The notes: generated by a model not told the origin, from the sequence alone. Positions 1 to 9,251 are shown, counted from the stretch's first letter. The stretch: DNA of 64,000 nucleotides from Virgibacillus subterraneus (GCF_900110695.1 NZ_FOEH01000005.1:62001-126000); one strand, 5' to 3'. Numbers and translations: made by a program.

Positions 1-1306
1 TGCCACCTGCTTTAAATGGTGCAGCTGCTGACAGGACTGGTAACCCTTCATATTCCGTTCCTTCTACTGCGTTTTCCGTATACCATTTCTGTGCATTGGA
101 TACGATTTGTACGGATGGATCGTCCTTAACAAGCGCGAAATAGCTGTGAATCGGTGCAGTTGTTTCACCTACTTCAGAACGTACATAATCTAACGTTGCC
201 TGATGTTCTTCTGAAACAGCATCAATGATTTCCTGATCTGGCTCGACAAGCGCTTCACCTGTTTCTTCGTCGTAAATGGACCGGACTTCCGCACTGGAAT
301 CAATCACATCCCAGTCTTCTCCATTTTTTTCGAGTTTCAGATCAATGAATCCCATGTGGTTCCCCCAAAAGCCTGCTTCTACAGATGGAACACCGTTAAT
401 TGTCCCCTTTTCCAGGTTCACACCGGGAATTCCTGCAAATGACTCGCTTGGAAAAGCTTCATGAGCATGGCCGAACAGAATCGCATCAATGCCCTCTACT
501 TCCGTTAGATTGTAAGTAGCATTTTCTTCTCCTTTTTGCAGTTCAACTGAGCCAAGTCCAGAGTGAGGGATTGCTACAATGATATCGGCGCCTTGTTCCT
601 TCATCTCCGGTATAAACTTTTGAGCTGTTTCATAAATTCCCTTGGTAATTACTTTTCCTTCCAGGTTAGTGCTATCCCATTGCATGATTTGTGGTGGAAC
701 AAAGCCAATTACCCCAACGTCAACGGTTTGGGTATTGCCATTTTCATCTTCCACTTGCTTGTCTATAACTTTGTATGGCTGGAAAAAGTTTTCGTCGTTA
801 GTTGGGTCGCTGTCACCATCATCATAGTAGACGTTTGCATTTATATAGGGGAAGTTAGCATCGTCAATGGATTCCTTTAAGTAGTCGATACCATAGTTAA
901 ATTCATGGTTCCCAATATTTGCGGTGTCATAATCTAAGAGGTTCATTGCTTTGTAGACAGGATGGACTTCTCCCTCTTCAAGACCGTTTCTAGCAACGTA
1001 GTCTCCAAGTGGGTTGCCCTGAATTAGGTCGCCGTTGTCAAACAACATATGGTTCTTCGCTTCACTACGAGCCTGTTTAATAAGTGTTGCTGTCATAGCC
1101 AGACCAAATTCATTAGTTGGCTTGTCCTGATAATAGTTGTAGTTAACAAGATTAACATGGATGTCCGTTGTTTCCATAAGTCTCATGTTGACTATACTGT
1201 TATCAGTTGTTGCCGCATGAGAAGAATTATTTTCACCTAGCGGATTAAACAGAATTAACGCTGTTAAAAATATAAAAGAGAACTTTACTATTTTTTTATT
1301 ACCCAA
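1..1306 (-). CDS. 2',3'-cyclic-nucleotide 2'-phosphodiesterase / nucleotidase, 5' part only
   Basis: Translating the minus strand from a TTG at 1306 gives about 435 residues that run off the window start. An AAAGGGG ribosome site lies just upstream of the TTG. A signal peptide (KKIVKFSFIFLTALILFNP) is followed by a calcineurin-type metallophosphatase domain with METTDIHVNL, FDNGDLIQGNP, IGNHEFNYG and LFGHAHEAFP, which supply the di-metal ligands. A 5'-nucleotidase C-terminal domain begins before the cut (SYFALVKDDPSVQIVSNAQ). The family (CpdB, N-terminal half of B. subtilis YfkN) releases phosphate from cyclic and 3' nucleotides outside the cell. The upstream DNA has spaced TGTAAC/TTTAAT blocks that could be PhoP sites, but this is weak. 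Whether a second YfkN-like catalytic half or an anchor follows cannot be seen. Confidence 0.9.
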   Translation of the reverse strand, partial: MGNKKIVKFSFIFLTALILFNPLGENNSSHAATTDNSIVNMRLMETTDIHVNLVNYNYYQDKPTNEFGLAMTATLIKQARSEAKNHMLFDNGDLIQGNPLGDYVARNGLEEGEVHPVYKAMNLLDYDTANIGNHEFNYGIDYLKESIDDANFPYINANVYYDDGDSDPTNDENFFQPYKVIDKQVEDENGNTQTVDVGVIGFVPPQIMQWDSTNLEGKVITKGIYETAQKFIPEMKEQGADIIVAIPHSGLGSVELQKGEENATYNLTEVEGIDAILFGHAHEAFPSESFAGIPGVNLEKGTINGVPSVEAGFWGNHMGFIDLKLEKNGEDWDVIDSSAEVRSIYDEETGEALVEPDQEIIDAVSEEHQATLDYVRSEVGETTAPIHSYFALVKDDPSVQIVSNAQKWYTENAVEGTEYEGLPVLSAAAPFKAGG

Positions 1307-1472
1307 AATTGTAACCCCTTTCAATATATTGTTACTTATTAGATTAAAGGAATGTTACATTTTTTAAAATAGTCTGATTGTTGGGGGTCGAATGAATCAG
1401 CTGGCCATATTTGAAACTAATCATCTTTTAAGCTATTTTTAGTTATAAAGGCGTAAAAAAGGAGGGATTGAT

Positions 1473-1877
1473 TTGAGTAAAACACTTACTTTTACTATTG
1501 TCACGAAAGCTAAACAGTCGTTTACCGAGTTGGATCGTTATTTGGACGAAGCGCTAACTGAAAGTGGTATTCAAGATGGAATAATGATTGTCTACTGCCC
1601 ACATACGACTGCAGCGATTACGATTAATGAAAATGCGGACCCAGATGTGAAGACTGATTTAAAACTGGGGCTTGATGAAACATTTCCAAATAAATCTGCG
1701 TATGTGCATATGGAAGGGAATTCAGATGGACATATGAAGTCTTCTGTTGTTGGGGCGAATGAAACATTAATTATTTCAGAGGGTAGGCTAATTTTAGGGA
1801 CCTGGCAAAGTGTCTATTTTTGCGAATTTGACGGTCCAAGGACAAGGACATTTCATGTTAAGATGATAGAAGGATAG
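1473..1877 (+). CDS. yjbQ: YjbQ family protein (UPF0047, thiamin-phosphate-synthase-like)
   Basis: 134 residues, full length for the family. The start is TTG with AAGGAGG placed 7 bases upstream. Conserved signatures are YCPHTTAAITINE (about residues 41-53), NSDGHMKSS (about 83-91) and GTWQ near the end. They form the compact beta-sandwich metal site known for COG0432. Members can complement loss of thiamin-phosphate synthase in E. coli, but the true physiological role is unsettled. It stands alone between the divergent phosphodiesterase and ytxJ. The same window also holds a thiE-containing salvage operon, so this is not needed as the only thiamin-phosphate synthase. Confidence 0.9.
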   Translation: MSKTLTFTIVTKAKQSFTELDRYLDEALTESGIQDGIMIVYCPHTTAAITINENADPDVKTDLKLGLDETFPNKSAYVHMEGNSDGHMKSSVVGANETLIISEGRLILGTWQSVYFCEFDGPRTRTFHVKMIEG

Positions 1878-1959
1878 CTGAATTCAATTACTAGTTAATA
1901 CCCCATTCATCAAGTACAATGACACTAGTTGTAATTTATAACAATATGGAGGAATCACG

Positions 1960-2307
1960 ATGATTGAATTAAAAGAACTGCAATCCAACGAAGAATTGGA
2001 ACAAGTATGGGAGATTTCTCAGCAAAATCCCGTTCTCTTGTTTAAGCATAGCACGACATGCCCAATCAGTGCTGGCGCCTTTAAGCAATATCAATCGTTT
2101 TTGGAAGCATCCGATGAAAATCTTGATGGATATATCGTAAAGGTGATTGAAAGCAAAGATATCTCCAATCAGATTGCGGCCGAAACAAATGTAAAACATG
2201 AATCACCGCAGATTTTTTTGATAAAAAACAAAGAAGTATTATGGCATACCGCCCATTCAAAAATAACAGCTGACTCTATAAGCAGAGAGCTTAAGAATGC
2301 AGAATAG
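1960..2307 (+). CDS. ytxJ: YtxJ, bacillithiol-system redox protein (monothiol thioredoxin fold)
   Basis: 115 residues, ATG start with GGAGG 8 bases upstream. The thioredoxin-fold active site is STTCPISAGAF with Cys34 and no second resolving cysteine, typical of YtxJ/bacilliredoxin-like proteins. These are thought to help in reversing bacillithiol mixed disulfides in the cytoplasm of Bacillaceae and belong to the general stress response in B. subtilis. No clear sigma-B promoter was found upstream. It is monocistronic; the next gene is 264 bases downstream. An imperfect hairpin around 2319-2351 (ACTGCTGCAGT...ACTGTGGCAGT) may end the transcript, though it has no good T run. Confidence 0.88.
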   Translation: MIELKELQSNEELEQVWEISQQNPVLLFKHSTTCPISAGAFKQYQSFLEASDENLDGYIVKVIESKDISNQIAAETNVKHESPQIFLIKNKEVLWHTAHSKITADSISRELKNAE

Positions 2308-2571
2308 AATCGATGTTAACTGCTGCAGTATTGATAAAAAACTGTGGCAGTATGCATCGAGCTAACAATGATACAATAACCAATTTATCCACTCTATTAT
2401 CATCATTCATCCTCGAGATTATTAAACTCGCTATCTTTTGAAATCATTTCTAGAATCCGTATCTGGGAATATAAGTATTATAGGAGTAATGTAGAACAGT
2501 ATAATTTAATCTTGCTATGTGGTGTATCATCATAAACAAGGAAATAATGTGAATATCAGGGGGACACAACT

Positions 2572-5325
2572 TTGGATACTAAAGGAAGTATTAGTGAAGA
2601 ACAAAAAGAAAAATGGAAAAAGCGTTTGAATTGGATTGGCTACATATTAGTTGGTATTATTTTGATTATCATTGTAGGTTTAATAGCTAATCAATGGATT
2701 ATAGATTATATCTGGATGGGCTCGCTTGGATTTGAAAATGTGTTTACTACCATACTGGGAAGCAAAGTATTGCTTGGCATAGTAGGGTTTCTATTATTTG
2801 CGGCGGGCACCTTCTTCACGTTGTTTTGGATAAGGCGATCGTACATTAATCAATTTGATAGCAGTCAATTGTCACAGGTAATAGTTGATCGCAAAAAGAG
2901 CTTATTGATCATCGTTGGAATATCCATTCTGATAGGTCTGTTTGGCAGTAGTATTACACAAGGGTTTGGCTGGGAACGTACACTTAAATATTTAGAGCAT
3001 GTTTCTTTCGGACAAACGGATCCCTATTTTAATCTAGATATTTCATTCTATATGTTTGTTTTACCATTTCTAAGATTCATTGTTTATCTCTTGTTGGGAT
3101 TAGGTGTTTTTTTCTTAGTGGCAGAAGTTGGGGCTTATTCAGTTTACAACATGTATCGGTTAAACCGCTCTGCTCAATTGCAACTTGGATTGACCCTTGG
3201 TTTTATAGGACTGCTGTTAGCAGGTATTCACCTTTTGGCTCCGTATGGGACGCTTTTGACAAATCAAGTGAATTTATTTCAGGAAAGCGTTGTGTACGGT
3301 TTAAGCTACACGGACGATATTATCAACATTCCTAAGTCATACGTGTTGGCTGCCGCTGCAGTTATTGCAACAGTATGGATGATTGTAGCTCTTGTTCGGG
3401 GAAGGCTAAGTTCAATCGTAGTTCCAATCGTTGCATATATTGGATTAGTAATTGTAGGGCAGCTGACATCTATTGTTGTTCAGAACTTTATTGTGTCCCC
3501 GAGTGAGTTTTCAAAAGAAAGTCCTTACTTGGAGCATAATCTGTCCTTCACAAGAGCTGCCTATGACTTGGATGAAATGAATGAAAAGCAACACCCGGGA
3601 AATGAATCATTAAGTGAGGCGATGGTAGAACGAAATAAGAAAACGGTAGACAACATACGAATGAATGACTCAAGGCCACTGCTAGACGTTTATAACCAAA
3701 AGCAAACATTTCGTACTTACTATGAGTACAATGATGTCGATATTGACCGTTATATGATAGACGGAGAGTACCAGCAAGTATTCTTAGGAGCAAGGGAATT
3801 AAATACAGATGATCTTCCATCACAAGCAAAAACTTGGGTCAACCAAAACTTAAGGTATACACATGGTTATGGAATTGCGATGAGTCACGTTAATAAAGTG
3901 ACACAACAAGGTCAGCCGGAGTTTATTGTAAATAATCTTCCGCCAAAAGGTGAGTTGGATGTAAGCCGTCCGCAAATCTATTTTGGAGAAGAGCCTTATC
4001 AGAATGTCATTGTTAATAGCGGAGTTGATGAATTTGATTACCCTTCAGGAAGTGAGAATGTCGATACTCGCTTTGATGCAGATTCGGGAATTCCTTTAGG
4101 TGGAATCAACCGATTTTTATTTGCATTAAACGAAGGCTCATTTCGCATGTTTGTATCCGACCAAGTAACAAAGGACAGTCAATTGCTGGATACACGAAAT
4201 ATTATGGAACGTGTCAATCGAATCGCGCCATTTTTTAATTATGACGAAGATCCTTACATTGTTGTCCGCGATGATGGAAGTCTTGTATGGATTATTGATG
4301 CATATTTAACGGCAGAGCGTTACCCTTACTCTGAGTCATATCAGGGAAATGTTAATTATATAAGAAATTCTGTCAAAGCAGTTGTTGATGCATATACAGG
4401 TGAAGTGAATTTTTATGTAACAGAACCAGATAACCCTTTATTACAAACGTATGTAAACATGTTTCCTGAGCTATTTACTAGTGAAGCTCCTGAAGATATT
4501 AAAGCTCATTTTCGATATCCTGAAAACTTGTTTTCTATTCAGGCTTCTATGTATGGCACATACCATATGACAAATTTAGAAGTATTTTATAATCGTGAGG
4601 ATTTCTGGCAGTTTCCAACGGAGAAATATTTTAATGAAGACACTGAAATGGAACCTTACTATATTACTATGAAATTGCCTGATCAAAATGAGGAAGAATT
4701 TATTCTGATGTTACCGTACACGCCGAAAAACAGGCAAAACATGATTTCCTGGATAGGCGTTCGTAATGACGGAGAACATTACGGTGAGATGTTTGTATAT
4801 CGTTTTCCAAAACAAAAAAACGTATATGGTCCTCAACAAATTGAAAACCGAATCAATCAGGATAGTGATATTTCGCAGCAATTGAACTTATGGTCACAAG
4901 GTGGGTCACAGGTAATACGAGGGAATTTGCTGGCTCTTCCAATTGAAGATACTATTCTTTATGTCGAACCAATTTACATTGAATCTTCCAATGCAACATC
5001 TCTTCCTGAAGTGAAGCGAATTGTAATGGCATATGGTGACAATATTGTAATGGAGCGAACTTTTGATGAAGCGCTCGACGAGATGTTGAATAAAATTAAC
5101 CCGGAACGTCAAAATGAAGACCAAGCAGAAGAAGAGGACGAAGGAACAGAGGAAGTGGATGAAAATACAGATGACCCTTCACAGGAGATAAATGAAGCAG
5201 AAGAAAAACTGCGACAGTTTGGTGACTTATTTAATGCCTATCAAAAGGCAATGTCTGAAGGGAACTGGGAAGAAGCGGGAAGGATTATGACTGAAATTGA
5301 GAACCAGTTAGCGGAACAAGAATAG
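2572..5325 (+). CDS. UPF0182 family large membrane protein
   Basis: 917 residues from a TTG start (RBS CAGGGGG). The first ~300 residues contain about seven hydrophobic segments (for example residues 20-45, 62-85, 112-130, 160-190, 205-225, 260-280, 285-310). The rest is a large soluble, probably extracytoplasmic domain containing NLRYTHGYGIAMS and FMLPYTPKNRQNMISW-like family blocks. The last ~70 residues are strongly acidic (EEEDEGTEEVDENTDD) and end in a short helical segment. This is COG1615, widespread in Firmicutes and Actinobacteria, with no established function. Length matches the family. It is alone in its transcript and ends at a strong hairpin terminator. Confidence 0.9.
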   Translation: MDTKGSISEEQKEKWKKRLNWIGYILVGIILIIIVGLIANQWIIDYIWMGSLGFENVFTTILGSKVLLGIVGFLLFAAGTFFTLFWIRRSYINQFDSSQLSQVIVDRKKSLLIIVGISILIGLFGSSITQGFGWERTLKYLEHVSFGQTDPYFNLDISFYMFVLPFLRFIVYLLLGLGVFFLVAEVGAYSVYNMYRLNRSAQLQLGLTLGFIGLLLAGIHLLAPYGTLLTNQVNLFQESVVYGLSYTDDIINIPKSYVLAAAAVIATVWMIVALVRGRLSSIVVPIVAYIGLVIVGQLTSIVVQNFIVSPSEFSKESPYLEHNLSFTRAAYDLDEMNEKQHPGNESLSEAMVERNKKTVDNIRMNDSRPLLDVYNQKQTFRTYYEYNDVDIDRYMIDGEYQQVFLGARELNTDDLPSQAKTWVNQNLRYTHGYGIAMSHVNKVTQQGQPEFIVNNLPPKGELDVSRPQIYFGEEPYQNVIVNSGVDEFDYPSGSENVDTRFDADSGIPLGGINRFLFALNEGSFRMFVSDQVTKDSQLLDTRNIMERVNRIAPFFNYDEDPYIVVRDDGSLVWIIDAYLTAERYPYSESYQGNVNYIRNSVKAVVDAYTGEVNFYVTEPDNPLLQTYVNMFPELFTSEAPEDIKAHFRYPENLFSIQASMYGTYHMTNLEVFYNREDFWQFPTEKYFNEDTEMEPYYITMKLPDQNEEEFILMLPYTPKNRQNMISWIGVRNDGEHYGEMFVYRFPKQKNVYGPQQIENRINQDSDISQQLNLWSQGGSQVIRGNLLALPIEDTILYVEPIYIESSNATSLPEVKRIVMAYGDNIVMERTFDEALDEMLNKINPERQNEDQAEEEDEGTEEVDENTDDPSQEINEAEEKLRQFGDLFNAYQKAMSEGNWEEAGRIMTEIENQLAEQE

Positions 5326-5332
5326 CTTGATA

Positions 5333-5363
5333 AAAAGGATCTCCAGCGCGGAGATCCTTTTTT
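5333..5363 (+). terminator. Rho-independent terminator of the UPF0182 gene
   Basis: AAAAGGATCTCC, loop AGCGC, GGAGATCCTTTT then T-rich. It starts about 8 bases after the stop codon. An almost identical hairpin with the same downstream bases lies at 6691-6722. Confidence 0.9.
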
Positions 5364-5429
5364 AGCAGTTAAGAAAGTACTGTATAAGTGCAACTAAGGT
5401 CGATAAGCCATGTTTTATAATGTATTAAC

Positions 5430-5568
5430 TTAGTTATTAATCGCTGGATTATTAGCTTCGTTCAAGATTTTTTCTGCCAGCTTCACCTGTTGTTGAACCT
5501 TGCTAAATCCTGTTTGATCTTCCTTGAGCCTTTTCCACAGCAAGTTTCGCATTATTTATATATCCCAT
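5430..5568 (-). pseudogene. Remnant of a small Bacillaceae protein gene, probably frameshifted
   Basis: A perfect AGGAGGA site precedes ATG at 5568, which reads MGYINNAKLAVEKAQ and stops at 5503. In another minus-strand frame the DNA continues as KEDQTGFSKVQQQVKLAEKILNEA to a stop at 5430. Joined, the two frames would give a roughly 45-residue amphipathic helical protein, so I read this as a frameshifted small gene. Alternatively the short 21-residue frame is all that is made. Family not recognised. Confidence 0.35.
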
Positions 5569-5631
5569 AACTGTCCTCCTGACTTTATTAACTAATTTTC
5601 CATATAGGAAATTTTTATTCGTCAAGGAAAT

Positions 5632-6654
5632 TCATCCTAAGATGTAAAAGGCAGAAAAAATTAGGTATCCTGCTACAACAATTAGTGAAGGTGCAATATA
5701 TGTCATTGTATTCCGTGTATTATCACGCTTTAAAATGCTAATTACAATTAATGTCAGTATGAATCCTGCGGCCGCAGTAGAGATGTGCTGTCTGGATGCA
5801 TCGGCCCACAAGCTGTCACTTCGATAGAAAATATCGGCAATTGGAATGACAAAAACATTGAAAATGTTTCCCCCAAGTATAGTGCCGATTGCCAGGTTAA
5901 CATTTGCAACCCGAAGCGCGACTAAAACACTAACTGCGTCTGGTAATGAAGTTGTAGCCGCTATTAGTATACTACCTATCGCACTTGCGCTAACACCACT
6001 TGACTGTGCAATAAAATCGCCTGATATTGATAAGGAACTCCCTGCTGCAAAAACAATTAATGAAAATAATATGAATCGAATAATGGTCTTCTTTATAGAA
6101 ACAGCAGTTTTTTCTGTCTCCTGAGGAGCTGTTTCCTCTTCATGGATCTCTTGTTGGTGTTTTAACGATATAAGCCAAAGTCCACCTAAATAAACAACTG
6201 CAATTGCGATGCTTGGCAGTCCAATACTGATAAATTCCTGGTTTAAGTTAAAATAAAGTGACAGGATAATAATCGTGCATAAAGTCAATCCTAAAAGTCC
6301 TGTGTAAAAGTGGTTATTTGACACCTTTAGAAATAAACGCTTCTTACGAAAATATATATCAAAAAGGAATAAGGCAAATATGTTAAATGTAATGCTTCCT
6401 AGACCGTTTCCTACTGCGATGTCGGCATTATCGATGACTGCTGCTGAAATTGTGGCGGTTAATTCAGGGAGTGATGTTGCGACAGCAAGCAATACTGTAC
6501 CTACAACAAGCCCACCAGCCTTTGTTTCTCTACTAATTATATCGGCATAAGTTGCCAAGCGAATAGCTGCAAGTACAGATACCGCCGCTGCAATACTAAA
6601 TATAATGGTTGATGTAAGTAGCAAAAAGTAGCTCCTTTCATATTGCTTAATCAT
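5632..6654 (-). CDS. Sodium/calcium exchanger family membrane protein (CaCA/YrbG type)
   Basis: 340 residues with about ten hydrophobic segments in two inverted halves. Each half carries the alpha-repeat signature of cation/Ca2+ exchangers: AVATSLPELTA (about 58-68) with GNGLGSITFN, and AATTSLPDAVS (about 232-242) with GGNIFNV. The Glu/Asp in each SLPE/SLPD repeat is the expected ion ligand. A charged cytoplasmic loop (HQQEIHEEETAPQE) joins the halves. The role is likely Ca2+ extrusion in exchange for Na+ or H+, inferred from family. The gene lies between two copies of the same terminator plus repeat start (5333 and 6691). Confidence 0.88.
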   Translation of the reverse strand: MIKQYERSYFLLLTSTIIFSIAAAVSVLAAIRLATYADIISRETKAGGLVVGTVLLAVATSLPELTATISAAVIDNADIAVGNGLGSITFNIFALFLFDIYFRKKRLFLKVSNNHFYTGLLGLTLCTIIILSLYFNLNQEFISIGLPSIAIAVVYLGGLWLISLKHQQEIHEEETAPQETEKTAVSIKKTIIRFILFSLIVFAAGSSLSISGDFIAQSSGVSASAIGSILIAATTSLPDAVSVLVALRVANVNLAIGTILGGNIFNVFVIPIADIFYRSDSLWADASRQHISTAAAGFILTLIVISILKRDNTRNTMTYIAPSLIVVAGYLIFSAFYILG

Positions 6655-6690
6655 ATATACCCACTAAATAAAGCACATAATCATAACATG

Positions 6691-6722
6691 AAAAAGGATC
6701 TCCAGCACGGAGATCCTTTTTT
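6691..6722. terminator. Terminator hairpin duplicated from the 5333 site
   Basis: AAAAAGGATCTCC/GGAGATCCTTTTTT with loop AGCAC. It and the next 14 bases (AGCAGTTAAGAAAG) match the 5333 copy at all but one base of the loop. It lies upstream of the exchanger gene, not after a rightward gene, so it does not terminate an obvious + strand transcript. Confidence 0.7.
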
Positions 6723-7177
6723 AGCAGTTAAGAAAGCAATATGGCTGCCGAGTGCGCAGCCACCATCTATCATGAAAATTTGAGATTTTTGCGGACACCA
6801 AGGACCTTATTTGTTACAAATCCCCTCTATTAACCATGATATATGTGAAATAAGGGCTTCTGTGTCCGGATAACTTCGAAAAGGTGACTTTTTTATCGAA
6901 ATAGCGTCTCCTATGTCCGCTAAAAAATAAAAGGTTTAGAAAAAATTTATTTCAGAAAACCTCCGTGGCTCCGCAATGCGCAGCAACCAACTTTTATGAA
7001 AATGAATTTGTAATAGAGCTAGAGGGGTGTATTTATACAAAAGTAGAAAAAATTTCTTACTGCATAAGTGCAACTAAGGCATTCCCAATTATGGTTTGCA
7101 CTCCAAAGTATAAACGGTTTTTAAAAAGCAAAGTACGCTTTCATAAGAATCCCTTTCACGAATGCCAAGCTTTTTGA
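6723..7177 (+). repeat. Dispersed repeat family A, long copy
   Basis: Begins AGCAGTTAAGAAAG, contains CTTACTGCATAAGTGCAACTAAGG near 7055-7078, and ends with ACGCTTTCATAAGAATCC and ATGCCAAG. A second long copy lies inverted at 36866-37252 with the same order of blocks, including GGCTGCCGA.TGCGCAGCCACCATCTA. Shorter copies are at 5364, 8483, 38888, 40549, 41322 and 56343. It encodes no convincing protein. A 131-bp element of family B sits inside it. Confidence 0.85.
6791..6921 (+). repeat. MITE-like element, family B (nested)
   Basis: About 131 bp bounded by GCGGACACC and ATGTCCGCT, an inverted repeat. Internal blocks (GACCTTATTT, GATATATGTGAAATAAGG, GAAATAGCGTCTCC) match the copies at 37027-37155 and 52408-52537. 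It is nested within the family A copy. Confidence 0.75.
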
Positions 7178-7190
7178 TTTCATAAGGAAG

Positions 7191-8108
7191 TTATGGAAGT
7201 TCATTTCCTGCTGCACGATAAATTTCATACCATTCCTCTCTTGTTAGGTCGATATCAGATGCCTCGGCTATTCCTGTTAAACGTTCTGGGTTCATAGTAC
7301 CGACAATTGGCTGGATATTTGCAGGATGCCTTAGAATCCATGCTATAGCAATAGCGGAGTCAGTCACCCCTTTTTCATATGCTAACTCTTGAAGTTTTGC
7401 ATTTATTTCCGGGAATTCATCATTTCCAATAAATGCGCCTTCAATCATTCCATATTGGAAGGGTGACCAAGCCTGAATCGTCATATTGTTCAGGCGACTG
7501 TATTCCAGAATACTGCTGTCTCTTACTGTTGCTGAGTTATTTTTCATATTTACATTCAGCCCTGCATCAATCATGCCAGTATGCATGATACTGAATTGAA
7601 GCTGGTTTACAATTAAGTCTTGCTTTAGGTATTTCTTAAGCAGTTCAATTTGCATTGTATTCTGGTTGCTCACACCAAATCGGCGTACTTTACCACTTTC
7701 TTTTAATCGTGTGAATGCCTCGGCAACTTCTTCTGGTTCAACCAATGCGTCAGGTCGATGTAGCAGTAAAATATCGATAAAATCGGTGCCTAGTCGTTGC
7801 AGACTATCATCAGCAGATTTTAGTATATGTTCTTTGGAGAAATCAAAATAACCGCTGCGAATTCCGCATTTTGTTTGTAATACCATTTCCTCGCGATTAG
7901 CAGGCGATAATTTAAGTGCCTCAGCAAAGACTTCCTCAGATTTTCCATCACCATAGATATCTGCATGGTCAAAGAAGTTAATTCCTAAATCTAAAGCATT
8001 ATTGATTACGTGTTTTGCTTTCATTGGGGTAAGATCATTCATGCGCATACAACCTAATCCTATTGTGGATACTTCTAAGTCACTGTTGCCTAATGTGATT
8101 TTTTTCAA
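7191..8108 (-). CDS. Aldo/keto reductase (YcsN/YdhF subgroup, COG4989-like)
   Basis: 305 residues, ATG start preceded by AAAGAGGTGC. The (beta/alpha)8 family tetrad is visible: Asp47 and Tyr52 in FDHADIYG, Lys80 in LQTKCGI, His117 in LLLHRPD. The C-terminal GTMNPERL motif binds the NADPH phosphate region in this subgroup. The protein is a cytoplasmic NADPH-dependent carbonyl reductase of unknown natural substrate. It stands alone, with repeats on its 3' side. Confidence 0.9.
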   Translation of the reverse strand: MKKITLGNSDLEVSTIGLGCMRMNDLTPMKAKHVINNALDLGINFFDHADIYGDGKSEEVFAEALKLSPANREEMVLQTKCGIRSGYFDFSKEHILKSADDSLQRLGTDFIDILLLHRPDALVEPEEVAEAFTRLKESGKVRRFGVSNQNTMQIELLKKYLKQDLIVNQLQFSIMHTGMIDAGLNVNMKNNSATVRDSSILEYSRLNNMTIQAWSPFQYGMIEGAFIGNDEFPEINAKLQELAYEKGVTDSAIAIAWILRHPANIQPIVGTMNPERLTGIAEASDIDLTREEWYEIYRAAGNELP

Positions 8109-8332
8109 AAAAGCACCTCTTTTCTTTTATTAAGTCTATTTTAACATTCTTAAATGATTGACAGGGAAGATAGTGCTTTATCTAATTCGAGTTTCATCCT
8201 AGAGGCGTAAATTCGCTACTTTGATAGCAGGGGTTATTTGTGTCTAATTATCATCCCATGTACCGATGACTGAAAGCTAGTTCTAAAGGTATGATTAATA
8301 CAGAAAATAACACAAACAGGGAGGCATAAATA

Positions 8333-8521
8333 ATGGATTTCAACGTAAATGTTCTCGAGTATGAGATTAATAATTATAAAGCACAGACAGAAAAAGTCGC
8401 AAATGCAAATTGCAGATTTGATAATTCACCAAGTACTTATCAAGTAAAACCAAAAAGAAGACGATCGCTCAATTCTTTTGTTCGGCAGTTAAGAAAATAT
8501 AAATCCTTCCTTACTGCATAA
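8333..8521 (+). CDS. Small hypothetical protein whose C-terminus is encoded by a repeat
   Basis: 62 residues with a good ribosome site (AGGGAGG, 9 bases before ATG). The N-terminal part (MDFNVNVLEYEINNYKAQ) looks helical and the middle has a basic patch KPKRRRS. The last dozen residues (RQLRKYKSFLTA) are encoded by the left hairpin of a family A repeat, which also provides the stop codon. The family is not recognised. The RBS supports translation, but the original 3' end has probably been replaced. Confidence 0.5.
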   Translation: MDFNVNVLEYEINNYKAQTEKVANANCRFDNSPSTYQVKPKRRRSLNSFVRQLRKYKSFLTA

Positions 8522-8577
8522 GTGCATCTAAGGCTTATCTATATGATAAGCAAAGCTTTCTAATATCGCAGCCAAGT
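8483..8577 (+). repeat. Dispersed repeat family A, short copy
   Basis: GGCAGTTAAGAAAATAT, then CTTCCTTACTGCATAAGTGCATCTAAGGC, ending near CTTTCTAAT. The first blocks form a hairpin of about 12 bp. It overlaps the end of the 62-residue gene. Confidence 0.75.
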
Positions 8578-8788
8578 AAGCAATGCTGTTAACTTCATCT
8601 AGAAAAACCTCCAACGCTCATTACTTCGAAAAAAGAAAGGTTTATCCATCAATGATTACTTCTAATAAAGAATAAAAATACCTGCTCATCCAGTTAAGGA
8701 GGTCAGTTAAACACTAATATCAATGTAAATAACAAACCAATCAGCATATCTTTCGACAGCATATTAGCACTATAAGCAGCAAGAAAAA

Positions 8789-8812
8789 AAGCTCAGAATT
8801 TATTCTGAGCTT
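8789..8812 (-). terminator. Terminator hairpin facing left
   Basis: AAGCTCAGAAT/ATTCTGAGCTT. On the minus strand the stem is followed by TTTTTTTCTT, so it would stop leftward transcripts, possibly those from the catalase gene 440 bases away. Confidence 0.65.
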
Positions 8813-8889
8813 TGCATATTGACCTTACTTCAGCTAAGGATACCCGCTAGCATTCTGGTGCTTATTCGCTAGACAGGCTGGTGTTCACG

Positions 8890-9075
8890 GATTTGGCGGA
8901 GCCTCATTCCGTTATTTCCTTAAAAACGCCTATTTTGATCGTGTTATGTAATCCTCATTCCGCTATTCACCCTAATTAGCCACTTTTTTCATTGTTATTG
9001 GATAAATAACGGAACCAGGAACCGTTTCAACCTTCTAGAACAGCTTTCTTACCAATTTAGCGGAACCACGATTCA
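8890..9075. repeat. CCTCATTCCG repeat cluster (family C)
   Basis: Contains GGCGGAGCCTCATTCCGTTATTTCC, AATCCTCATTCCGCTATT, then inverted AATAACGGAACCAGGA and TTTAGCGGAACCACGA. The same units occur at 30500-30560 and 44104-44345. No gene is visible between 8522 and 9251 apart from these repeats. Confidence 0.7.
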
Positions 9076-9251
9076 CTTCATTGGTTTGTGGATTCATATT
9101 CTGCTCGCTTAAACCCCTCATTCCTGTATCATTCAAAATAACAATTATATATCAACAAAAAAATAAGTGCGATGGAGACTTAATAATCGCTGGGAAGACT
9201 GAATCCGAGCCTTCCCTAGCTAATACGGTCAGCGCACCTCACAGCACTCAA

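Noticed and set aside
563-880. 105-codon + strand frame
   Set aside because: Lies fully within the minus-strand phosphodiesterase, whose motifs are unambiguous.
6965-7177. 70-codon frame in the long family A repeat
   Set aside because: The inverted copy at 36866 does not keep the frame, and there is no ribosome site; it is repeat DNA.
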